A DNA stretch of 39,523 nucleotides from Chloroflexota bacterium (GTDB lineage Bacteria; Chloroflexota; Limnocylindria; Limnocylindrales; CSP1-4): assembly GCA_025454515.1 (NCBI GenBank), contig JALOOH010000006.1, forward strand, positions 1-39,523, given 5' to 3'. Shown here piece by piece: positions 12,627-20,470 of the stretch (its first letter is position 1; every line of letters starts with the position of its first letter). Position numbers and translations under genes: made by a program. Under the pieces are notes generated by a model. The model saw nothing but the letters and a program-made list of their open reading frames with translations, was not told where the DNA came from and ran no database searches.

Positions 12627-12725
12627 TCACCAGCGGCGGCCGGCCTCCGCGACGAGGGCGAGTGCCGAGAGAGACCCGAGCGCGATCGCGATGCGCCACG
12701 CTCGCCACGTCATCTTCTGCTTCAT
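12627..12725 (-). CDS. Candidate small single-TM peptide (32 aa), below the ORF-track size cutoff
   Basis: MKQKMTWRAWRIAIALGSLSALALVAEAGRRW; purine-rich GGGAGGGA upstream of the ATG; hydrophobic core IAIALGSLSALALVA. Confidence 0.35.
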   Translation of the reverse strand: MKQKMTWRAWRIAIALGSLSALALVAEAGRRW

Positions 12726-13071
12726 GCCGACCGTTCCCTCCCCTGCGCCTCAGGGGCGCTGCGGATGCGGCCCTCACACGCCACTCGATGGGCCGCGTTG
12801 TGGCGTTCGGACAGCGAACGTACCTGCGCGGCGGGTCCTTCATCCATGGCCCCTTGGTACTGCCGGGGACCGGTACCTTCGCGTGCGGGTGCGCACCCAC
12901 GGTGGCGCACCCGCGCCGGCGCGGGCGCCGGCGCCCGGGCACCCGGGCCCGCCCGCGCGCGCCTCTGCGCGTGCGCCGGCACCGGAGGCGGACCGTGCGT
13001 GGGCGCGGTAGACTCCATCGCCCGGGATGCGCCCCGCCCGCCCCGCCATCTCACCGAGGATCACGATCACG

Positions 13072-13563
13072 ATGCGGACCCTGCGGACCCTCGCTGCCGC
13101 CGCTGCGCTCGCACTGGGCGTCGCCGCGTGCGCGAGCTCGTCGTCGCCCGGCTGGACCTTCAGCCCCACCGAGCCGGCCACGCCTGCTCCCTCGCAGCCG
13201 TCCGGCGCTCCGCCCACGGTGGTCCCCGGCCCCACGAACCCGACGACCGGCGGGAGCCAGGGGGATGTCACGACGGGCACGACGTTCAACATCGCCGCCC
13301 TGAACATCGCGTTCGACGTGACCGAGATCACGGTCCCGGCGAACACGACGTTCACGATCAACTTCGACAACCAGGACGCGGGCATCCCGCACAACGTCGC
13401 GATCCACAAGGACTCGCCCACGGGCGAGGCGGTCTTCACGGGCGAGATCATCACGGGCCCCGCGCAGACCACGTACACGATCGGCGGGCTGAACGCCGGA
13501 ACGTACGCTTTCATCTGCACCGTCCACCCGAACATGGTCGGGACGCTGACCGTCACACCCTGA
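13072..13563 (+). CDS. Cupredoxin-domain lipoprotein (plastocyanin/COX2-like copper-binding)
   Basis: Lipobox LALGVAAC; Pro/Thr-rich linker; FNIAALNIAFDVTEITVPANTTFTINFDNQDAGIPHNVAIH...AGTYAFICTVHPNMVGTLTV (H...C..H..M copper ligands). Confidence 0.88.
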   Translation: MRTLRTLAAAAALALGVAACASSSSPGWTFSPTEPATPAPSQPSGAPPTVVPGPTNPTTGGSQGDVTTGTTFNIAALNIAFDVTEITVPANTTFTINFDNQDAGIPHNVAIHKDSPTGEAVFTGEIITGPAQTTYTIGGLNAGTYAFICTVHPNMVGTLTVTP

Positions 13564-13631
13564 CGGACGACCGTGATGCGACGCCATACGGGAGCTCGCG
13601 CGCCGCGGGATGGTGGGCCGAGGCCCTCCGC

Positions 13632-14381
13632 GTGAGCGAGAACATCTGCTACACGGACAGCTACCTGCGCACGGTCGCCGCGTCGGTCCGCGAGGTCCAG
13701 CCCGCCGAGGAGGGGAAGGGCGCGCTCGTCGTCCTCGACCGGACCGTCTTCTACCCCGGCGGGGGCGGCCAGCCGGCGGACCGGGGCGTCATCCGTGGGA
13801 CCGACGGCCGGTCCTGGGTCGTCGTCGCCGCGCGCAAGGCCGGCGACGACATCGTCCACGAGCTCGAGGCCGGCGCGGAGCCGCCTGAGGTCGGCGCGGC
13901 GGGCGTCTACCAGGTGGACCTCGACTGGGAGCGCCGGTACCGCCTCATGCGCACGCACACCGCGCTCCATGCGCTCTGCGGCGTGGTCTGGCGCGACCAC
14001 GGCGCCCTCGTGACCGGCGGGAACATGGAGCCGGGCTCCGGCAGGATGGACTTCGAGTTCGAGACGATGAGCGGCGACCTCGTCGCCGCGATCGAGGCGC
14101 AGGTGAACGCCGAGCTCGCGAGCGCCCGCCCGGTCAAGGTGGACTTCCTCCCACGGGACGAGGCCTTCGCCATCCCCGACCTGATCCGGACGAAGGTGAA
14201 CCTCCTGCCGCCCGGCATCGACGTCATCCGGACGATCGAGATCGAGGGGCTCGACCTGCAGGCGGACGGGGGGACGCACGTCGCGAGCACGGCAGAGGTG
14301 GGCTCGATCCGCGTGACCGGCTACGAGTCGAAGGGCCGGATCAACAAGCGCATCCGCATCGAGCTCGCCGACCCCGCCTGA
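13632..14381 (+). CDS. Alanyl-tRNA editing protein (AlaX-like, stand-alone trans-editing domain)
   Basis: DRTVFYPGGGGQPADRGVI...RLMRTHTALHALCGVVW...HTALHAL (HxxxH) and GGTHVASTAEVGSIRVTGYESKGRINKRIRIEL; GTG start. Confidence 0.9.
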   Translation: MSENICYTDSYLRTVAASVREVQPAEEGKGALVVLDRTVFYPGGGGQPADRGVIRGTDGRSWVVVAARKAGDDIVHELEAGAEPPEVGAAGVYQVDLDWERRYRLMRTHTALHALCGVVWRDHGALVTGGNMEPGSGRMDFEFETMSGDLVAAIEAQVNAELASARPVKVDFLPRDEAFAIPDLIRTKVNLLPPGIDVIRTIEIEGLDLQADGGTHVASTAEVGSIRVTGYESKGRINKRIRIELADPA

Positions 14382-14408
14382 ACGGGCCGGGGCGCGGCGC
14401 CGGGGCGA

Positions 14409-14702
14409 TCAGAGGTCCACGACCTCGACCGGCTCGACGATCCGGGAGCTGGGCACGCCGGCCAGCGCGGCGCGCGCCGCCGGGCTCGCCCAGAGCCTGG
14501 TGAGCGACTCGCGGAAGGCGATCGCCGTGTCCGCGTCGTCGAACTCGAGGTCGATGGCGACGTACGACGGGTCGTCGACGGGGCGCACGATCCGGTAGCG
14601 CCGCACCCCGCCACCGGCGCGGTCGACCGGATCCAGGTCGAAGGCCTCCTTCCACGCGTCGTAGTCGTGCACGGCATGCTCGATCTGCACGAGGACGGTC
14701 AT
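14409..14702 (-). CDS. Small ferredoxin-fold (dimeric alpha-beta barrel-like) hypothetical protein, divergent from TetR
   Basis: MTVLVQIEHAVHDYDAWKEAFDLDPVDRAGGGVRRYRIVRPVDDPSYVAIDLEFDDADTAIAFRESLTRLWASPAARAAL. Confidence 0.7.
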   Translation of the reverse strand: MTVLVQIEHAVHDYDAWKEAFDLDPVDRAGGGVRRYRIVRPVDDPSYVAIDLEFDDADTAIAFRESLTRLWASPAARAALAGVPSSRIVEPVEVVDL

Positions 14703-14735
14703 CACGTTCCTCCGGGACGCTGGCATCACTTGGAC

Positions 14736-14748
14736 ACAGTGACACTGT
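14736..14748. promoter_or_regulatory. Candidate TetR operator palindrome ACAGTG-A-CACTGT in the divergent intergenic region
   Basis: Perfect 6-bp arms with a 1-nt centre between divergent genes starting at 14702 (-) and 14776 (+); locally AT-rich. Confidence 0.55.
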
Positions 14749-14775
14749 AGTGAATATACCTGTACTGTATTCGCC

Positions 14776-15420
14776 GTGTCAAACCGCCCGGAGCCTCGCC
14801 GCCGCTACGAGTCGCCACGCCGCCGCGAGCAGGCTGCCGCCACGCGCGGCGCGATCCTTGACGCGGCACGGCGCGTCTTCGTCGAGCGCGGGTACGTCCA
14901 GACGACCATCCGGTCGGTCGCGGCCGCCGCCGGGGTCTCACCCGAGACCGTCTTCGCGACGTTCGGCGACAAGCGGACCTTGCTCGCCTCGGTCATGGAC
15001 GTCGCCATCGCCGGTGACGACGCCCTGGAGCCGATCCTCGACCGCGACTGGGTGCGGGCCCTGCGCGAGGAGCCCGACCGCGGGCAGCGCGTGTCGACGC
15101 TGGCGCGGCGCGGGAGGGGGATCCTGGAACGTCGCAGCACGCTCGACGAGGTCGTGCGCCAGGCCGCGGCCATGGATCCGTCACTCGCCGACCTGGAGTC
15201 GCGGGGCAAGGCCGAACGGCTGGCCGGCCAGCGACGACTGCTCGCCATCGTCGCCGGCCCCGACGGGTTCCGGCCCGGGCTCGATCTCGACGTCGCCGCG
15301 GACATCCTCTTCGCGCTGGGCAGCCCCGACGTGTGGCGGCTGCTCGTCGTGGACCGAGGCTGGTCGCCCGCGCGCTTCGAAGCGTGGTACGCGCAGGCGA
15401 TCGCGTCGCTGCTCGCCTGA
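14776..15420 (+). CDS. TetR/AcrR family transcriptional regulator
   Basis: RREQAAATRGAILDAARRVFVERGYVQTTIRSVAAAAGVSPETVFATFGDKRTLLASVMDVA; canonical TetR HTH; GTG start. Confidence 0.93.
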   Translation: MSNRPEPRRRYESPRRREQAAATRGAILDAARRVFVERGYVQTTIRSVAAAAGVSPETVFATFGDKRTLLASVMDVAIAGDDALEPILDRDWVRALREEPDRGQRVSTLARRGRGILERRSTLDEVVRQAAAMDPSLADLESRGKAERLAGQRRLLAIVAGPDGFRPGLDLDVAADILFALGSPDVWRLLVVDRGWSPARFEAWYAQAIASLLA

Positions 15421-15436
15421 GGGACGCCCGATGCTG

Positions 15437-16840
15437 CTACCGCAGGCCCGAAGTCACCGTCTTCGCCGCGACCCAGTAGCGATCGTGTGACGGCGTCTCG
15501 ATCCAGACCCAGTCTCCGCGACGCTCGAGCACCCGGACCGGACCATCGATCGGGTCCGGGTGCGGACGGGCATCCGGACCGGGCGAGGGCTCCCCCCACC
15601 CCTCCGCCCCCGTGACTCTTGCCGTCGCCGGGAATGGTGCTGGCGGCGGTGGCTGGGGTGGCAGCGGCCCGAGCTTGTCGGTGGGGATCCAGGCCGACCC
15701 TCCGGACCACTCGATCCTCGCCCAGCCGCCTCGTTGCTCGAGGACGATGACGGGCCCTTCGACACCTTCGGAGTACGGCAGGTCGTCCGGCCCGGGATCC
15801 GGGCGGTCCCACATCTCCGTGGAGGCCGCCTGGTGCGTCCAGCGTGGCGGCGGAGGGGGCTCGCCGCGCATGATCCTCTCCATCATCCTCTCGTAGTCGA
15901 CGGGCGGCACCGGCTTGTCCGGCTCGGGGAGCCGCGTGAACCACTTCCGCCGCTCGTCCCGCGACCGGAGGAACAGCACCGTCAGGACGGTCGCCAGGCT
16001 CACCCCGAAGGCGATCGCAAGGAGGATGACGAGGCCCAGGACGACGTCCAGGTCCCGCGTCCCGGATGCCTCCTCCTCGTCCGGGAGGACAGCGGACGTC
16101 TCGGTCCCCTCGATCTCGTCGGCGCTGGCGGGCGCCACCGGGGACGCCTCCCCGACGGGCCCCGCCTCCGTCGTCTCCTCGGTCGTCTCCGCCCCTTGTG
16201 CGATCGTCGGGGGGAGGACCACTCGCCCCAGCTCGGTCGCGAGCTCGTTCGCCGGCCGGTCCGCGCCCGCGATCACCACGCCGCCCAGGACGGTCGAGGA
16301 CGACGGAGACGACTCGCCCGCCTCGTACACCGCGACCGTGGCCGTCACCTCGACCGGTTCACCCTGCGGGTGCGCGACCTCCTGGGGGAAGAGCTCGTCG
16401 CCCGACGGCGCCGGCTGGCCCGGGCGGAAGCAGTAGTTCAGCCAGCGGGCCACCACGACGTACTCGCCCGGTGCACCGCCTCGCGACTCCCACAGGACGT
16501 AGTTCGCGCCCGGGTCGTCCGGGTACCTGCCGGTGCCGGGGCCGGACGTCACGGCGGAGTCCCCCGAGACGGTGTCGTCGTACAGGTACGACGGGACCGG
16601 CGGGACCATGCACGATGGTCCGCCGGTCACCTCGCCGACCCCGTACGGCGCTCCGTCGGCGGGGAGGATCGCGTACGCGAGCGCCACGTTGTCGTAGTCC
16701 CAGCTCGGCTGCACGACGATCACGGAGGCGGTGAACGGCGGCGACGGCGGCGCATCGGCACGGACGACAGGCACAGCCGTCAGCCACACGCAGGCAAGGG
16801 ACGACCCGACGATGGCCCCGACGAACCGCGTCGTGCGCAT
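15437..16840 (-). CDS. Signal-peptide / ectodomain / single-TM / cytoplasmic tail protein with two SH3-like repeats
   Basis: Signal MRTTRFVGAIVGSSLACVWLTAVPVVRA; TM LDVVLGLVILLAIAFGVSLATVLTVLFL followed by RSRDERRK; repeats GPVIVLEQRGGWARIEWSGGSAWIPTDKL and GPVRVLERRGDWVWIETPSHDRYWVAAKTV. Confidence 0.75.
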   Translation of the reverse strand: MRTTRFVGAIVGSSLACVWLTAVPVVRADAPPSPPFTASVIVVQPSWDYDNVALAYAILPADGAPYGVGEVTGGPSCMVPPVPSYLYDDTVSGDSAVTSGPGTGRYPDDPGANYVLWESRGGAPGEYVVVARWLNYCFRPGQPAPSGDELFPQEVAHPQGEPVEVTATVAVYEAGESSPSSSTVLGGVVIAGADRPANELATELGRVVLPPTIAQGAETTEETTEAGPVGEASPVAPASADEIEGTETSAVLPDEEEASGTRDLDVVLGLVILLAIAFGVSLATVLTVLFLRSRDERRKWFTRLPEPDKPVPPVDYERMMERIMRGEPPPPPRWTHQAASTEMWDRPDPGPDDLPYSEGVEGPVIVLEQRGGWARIEWSGGSAWIPTDKLGPLPPQPPPPAPFPATARVTGAEGWGEPSPGPDARPHPDPIDGPVRVLERRGDWVWIETPSHDRYWVAAKTVTSGLR

Positions 16841-17051
16841 CACGCAGCGCTCCTCCGCTCCCGGCGGGCGGACGGGACCTGGGGCGGGACGGCGGGGACG
16901 CGACCCGCGCCGCGTGCCGGACCGCGTCGATGGTGGTCCCGCGCGGCTCCGCCCGCCAGTGCCGGTCGTCGCCTCAGGGGCTTGGCGATGCGCCCTGCGG
17001 CGCCTACGATGCCGGCACCCTCGCCCGGGGGTTCAACGAGAGGTCGCCGCC

Positions 17052-17696
17052 ATGTCGTCCCAGCGGTCGTTCTTCCTCGTCCCTGTCCTCGTCGCCCTCG
17101 TCGCCGCGTGCGGCTCCTCGGGAGGAGGTGGTGGCTCCGGCGACCCCGGCAGCGCCGCGGGAACCACGCAGCCCGCCTCCGCCGACGGGGTCGAGCCCAC
17201 CGCCGAAGCCGCCGTCCCGACGGCCGCCGCCGCCGAGCCGACGTCGAACGGGGGCCAGGCCGCCCCGACCGAGCAGGCCGTTCCCCAGGGCGGCGGAGAC
17301 ATCCCGGCCATCGCCGACGGCCCATGGGGAGCAGGGACGGCCACGGCCGAGATGAGCGGCGGCGTCTCGATGACCATGAAGGCCGCGATGCCGGCCGACC
17401 TCGGCTACACGATGGAGGGCCTCACGGTCTTCGTCTTCACGAACGACGATCCGGGGAGTGTCATCAACATCACCCTGTCGCAGTCCGAGCAGTCGGGGTT
17501 CGGCGTCAGCAGCGCACCCGCGAACGTGTCGACCGCCGGAGGCTGGGGCGTCGACGGCTGCGTGATCGATGTCACGAGGAACGACGAGTCGGGGATCGCC
17601 GCGACGTTCGCCTGCGACGACATCCCGGCCATCGGCATGACGGAGGCGAAGGCCTACACGGTGGACCTCGAGGGCAGCTTCGAGGTCGCCCGCTGA
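17052..17696 (+). CDS. Hypothetical secreted lipoprotein
   Basis: MSSQRSFFLVPVLVALVAACGSSGGGGGSGD (lipobox LVAAC), low-complexity Ala/Pro/Thr linker, globular C-terminal domain. Confidence 0.8.
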   Translation: MSSQRSFFLVPVLVALVAACGSSGGGGGSGDPGSAAGTTQPASADGVEPTAEAAVPTAAAAEPTSNGGQAAPTEQAVPQGGGDIPAIADGPWGAGTATAEMSGGVSMTMKAAMPADLGYTMEGLTVFVFTNDDPGSVINITLSQSEQSGFGVSSAPANVSTAGGWGVDGCVIDVTRNDESGIAATFACDDIPAIGMTEAKAYTVDLEGSFEVAR

Positions 17697-17727
17697 GCGC
17701 CGGAGATACGGGCCGCGGCCGTGGCCC

Positions 17728-17753
17728 GGCGGCGCGGCCCCGGCCGCGCCGCC
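17728..17753. terminator. GC-rich hairpin immediately after the lipoprotein gene (12-bp stem, 2-nt centre)
   Basis: ggcggcgcggcc-cc-ggccgcgccgcc about 30 bp downstream of the stop at 17696. Confidence 0.5.
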
Positions 17754-17840
17754 ACTCCCCCCGGCCGCCGCGCCGCGCCGCCGGCCGCCGCTCCTGCGAC
17801 CCGGGCCGCCGGCCGCGGCCGGGGGCCCGGGTCCTGCAGC

Positions 17841-18090
17841 GGATCTTCATCACGCGAAGATCGGCGGCCCGCGTCTTCACCCGGTGAAAGCAACCGGCTC
17901 TCCTGCGCCCGCGCATGCTCCGTCCGCGACCGCCCGGAGCCCCCGGGACCCATCGACGCGACGCTGACCCCGGGCCTCGCCGGGGTGCGACCCGGCCGCG
18001 TGCCGGATCCGTGCACCCGGTGAAGAGGATCGGCACGGCCCGGGCGGATGGAGCGGGCGCGCACGCGGTTCCTTTCACCAGGTGAAGACG
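17841..18090. repeat. Dispersed intergenic repeat element, copy A (partner 28280-28529)
   Basis: Ungapped hand alignment to copy B at a constant offset of 10439; 30 mismatches in 250 nt. Palindromes at 17876-17888 (TTCACCCGGTGAA), 18012-18024 (TGCACCCGGTGAA) and 18074-18086 (TTCACCAGGTGAA), plus inverted repeat 17842-17862. Confidence 0.9.
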
Positions 18091-18274
18091 CGCAGGCGGC
18101 CGCGGCGACCGCGGCGACCGCGGCAGCCCAGGGAGCCCCCGCGCGCCGGTCGGCACCCGCGGGCCGCCGCTCCTGCCCCGGCCGCGGCAGCGACCGTGGC
18201 CTCCGGCACGGCGGCCCCCGGCCCGCCCCCCGGCCACGGCCCGGGACCCGCGGCTGGTCTCCCGGCCGAGCCCC

Positions 18275-18676
18275 CTACCGCCCGAAGGCCGTCCGGACCC
18301 CCTTCGTGAGGAAGTAGCCAAGGACGACGAGGCTGAAGGCGAGCGACGTGAAGGCTGCCGTGTCCACGCTCGTCACCTCGGTGAACGCCATCGCGGCCAC
18401 AGCCTGAAGCACGCTGATGCCCTGGAGAATGATCGTCAGCCACCAGGCCCAGCGCTTCAGGCTCCAGAGCGCCCACGCGACGAACACCTGGGCGACCCCG
18501 ATGACGAGGTACGTGGCCCCGATGACCGCGACCCCGCTGGCGGACTCGGCGTCGATCCCCGGGTCCGTCCCGCCGAGAGCGTAGGCAGCGAGCGCCAAGG
18601 CGCCGAACACGACCGCGAGCGTCCCGAGAAGCCCGAGCAGCAGGGCGACGATCGCGATCCCGCGCGGTCTCCTCAT
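18275..18676 (-). CDS. Hypothetical 4-TM membrane protein
   Basis: MRRPRGIAIVALLLGLLGTLAVVFGALALAAYALGG...VIGATYLVIGVAQVFVAWALWSLKRWAWWLTIILQGISVLQAVAAMAF...FSLVVLGYFLTKGVRTAFGR. Confidence 0.75.
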   Translation of the reverse strand: MRRPRGIAIVALLLGLLGTLAVVFGALALAAYALGGTDPGIDAESASGVAVIGATYLVIGVAQVFVAWALWSLKRWAWWLTIILQGISVLQAVAAMAFTEVTSVDTAAFTSLAFSLVVLGYFLTKGVRTAFGR

Positions 18677-18679
18677 CGC

Positions 18680-20119
18680 CTAGAGCGCCTTCACCGCCGC
18701 GGTCAGCTGCGCGAGGCCGTCCTTCGCGTCGGCGTAGAGCATCCCCGTCTTGGGGTTCGTGTACAGCTCGTTGTCGATGCCGGCGTAGCCGCGGCCGGCG
18801 CCGCGCTTGATGACGACGATCGACCGTGCGTGGTCCACGTCGAGGATCGGCATCCCGGAGACCGGGTTGCCCGGCCGCCGCGCCGCCGGGTTCGTCACGT
18901 CGTTCGCCCCGACCACGAGGACCACGTCCGCCCGGTCGAACTCCGGGTTGATCTCGTCCATCTCCCGCAGGAGCGGGTACGGGACGTTCGCCTCCGCGAG
19001 GAGGACGTTCATGTGGCCCGGCATCCGCCCCGCGACCGGGTGGATCGCGTACTTCACGTCCACGCCGCGCTCCTCCAGGAGCTCGCCGAGCTCCCGGCAC
19101 GCGTGCTGGGCCTGGGCGACCGCGAGCCCGTAGCCAGGGACGATGATCACCCGCTCGGCGTACGCGAGCTGGATCGCCGCGTCGTCGGCGCCGATCTGGC
19201 GGACCGTGCCGCCCGTGCCACCCGTCGCCCCGCCGGCCGCATGGTCCCCGCCCCCGAAGCCGCCGACCATGATGTTGAGGATCGACCGGTTCATCGCGTC
19301 GGCCATGAGCTTCGTGAGGATGCCGCCCGACGCGCCGACGAGGGCGCCCGCGATGATGAGGACCGGGTTGTCGATGACGAAGCCCGCCATCGCCGCGGCC
19401 GTGCCCGTGAATGCGTTGAGGAGCGAGATGACGACGGGCATGTCGGCGCCGCCGATGGGCAGGACCATCGTGATGCCGAAGACGAGCGCCGCACCGATGA
19501 TCGCGACCAGCACGAGGTCGGCGACCATCGGGTCGAGCTTCACCGTGCCGGTCGCGCTGAAGACGAGCCCCAGCGTCCCGAACAGCGCGATGAGGCCGAG
19601 CGCGACCGTGAGCAGCCGTGACCCGGGGAACAGGATCGGCTTGCCGCTGATGATGCCCTGGAGCTTGCCGGACGCCACGAGCGAGCCGCTGAACGTCACC
19701 GAGCCGATGACGACGCCGAGGACGACGAAGAGGGTCGTGGAGACGCTCGCGCCGCCCGCCTCTCCGTGCGTGATGAAGTCGTCGATGGCCACGAGGGCCG
19801 CCGCGCCGCCGCCGACGGCGTTGAAGACGGAGACGAGCTGGGGCATCGCCGTCATCGGCACGGTGCGCGCGGTGACGAGGCCGGCGGCGCCACCGATGAG
19901 GAACCCGACGACGATGATCGCCCACGCGAGCGCCGGCGCGCCCTGGGCGAGCAGGAGCACGCCGGTCGCGACCACGGCGACCGCCATCCCCGCCGCGGAG
20001 AGCCGGTTGCCGTTCCGCGCGGTGGCGGGGCTGTTCATGAAGTGGAGGCCCAGGATGAAGCAGGCCGCCCCGGCGAGCCAGGCGAGCCAGACGAACGGGT
20101 AGACGTTCTCGTAGGTCAT
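18680..20119 (-). CDS. pntB: NAD(P)(+) transhydrogenase subunit beta
   Basis: Long multi-TM domain, then VIIVPGYGLAVAQAQHACRELGELLEERGVDVKYAIHPVAGRMPGHMNVLLAEANVPY...DEINPEFDRADVVLVVGANDVTNPAA. Confidence 0.96.
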   Translation of the reverse strand: MTYENVYPFVWLAWLAGAACFILGLHFMNSPATARNGNRLSAAGMAVAVVATGVLLLAQGAPALAWAIIVVGFLIGGAAGLVTARTVPMTAMPQLVSVFNAVGGGAAALVAIDDFITHGEAGGASVSTTLFVVLGVVIGSVTFSGSLVASGKLQGIISGKPILFPGSRLLTVALGLIALFGTLGLVFSATGTVKLDPMVADLVLVAIIGAALVFGITMVLPIGGADMPVVISLLNAFTGTAAAMAGFVIDNPVLIIAGALVGASGGILTKLMADAMNRSILNIMVGGFGGGDHAAGGATGGTGGTVRQIGADDAAIQLAYAERVIIVPGYGLAVAQAQHACRELGELLEERGVDVKYAIHPVAGRMPGHMNVLLAEANVPYPLLREMDEINPEFDRADVVLVVGANDVTNPAARRPGNPVSGMPILDVDHARSIVVIKRGAGRGYAGIDNELYTNPKTGMLYADAKDGLAQLTAAVKAL

Positions 20120-20125
20120 CGCCGG

Positions 20126-20470
20126 CTACCCCTGTGCCTGCCCGGCGCCGGGCGCGCCGTCCGCCCCGGCCTTCGCCGCGACGGGCTTCCGGCGGAACAT
20201 CTGGAGCATCCGGTCGGTGACGACGTAGCCGCCGACGACGTTCGCCGCCCCGAAGACGATCGCGACGAACGACAGGAGGTACAGGAGCGGGCTGTCGGCG
20301 GTGGCGGCGATGAACATCCCGCCGACGAGGACGATCCCGTGGATCGAGTTCGCCCCCGACATGAGCGGGGTGTGCAGCGTGGCGGGGACCTTGCTGATGA
20401 CCTCGAACCCGATGAGGACCGCGAGGACGAAGACCGTGATCGGGTAGAGGAGCGACGTGAGCTCCGTCAT
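20126..20470 (-). CDS. pntAB: NAD(P)(+) transhydrogenase subunit alpha part 2 (membrane domain)
   Basis: MTELTSLLYPITVFVLAVLIGFEVISKVPATLHTPLMSGANSIHGIVLVGGMFIAA; overlaps the pntAA stop by 4 bp. Confidence 0.93.
   Translation of the reverse strand: MTELTSLLYPITVFVLAVLIGFEVISKVPATLHTPLMSGANSIHGIVLVGGMFIAATADSPLLYLLSFVAIVFGAANVVGGYVVTDRMLQMFRRKPVAAKAGADGAPGAGQAQG

Noticed and set aside
9234-14381. 1715-aa + strand ORF
   Set aside because: Arg/Gly/Pro-rich alternate-frame artefact of high GC over the LuxR gene; only its 3' part (13632-14381, AlaX) is real
17654-18064. Shared - strand peptide in both repeat copies (ARSIRxGRADPLHRV...PGEDAGRRSSR.EDPLQ)
   Set aside because: Most nucleotide differences between the copies change the amino acid (about 20 aa changes for 30 nt differences), which argues against protein coding; the similarity comes from the DNA repeat itself
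18091-18130. Short tandem repeat cgcggcgac x2-3 next to repeat copy A
   Set aside because: Low-complexity GC-rich sequence; too short and not found beside copy B
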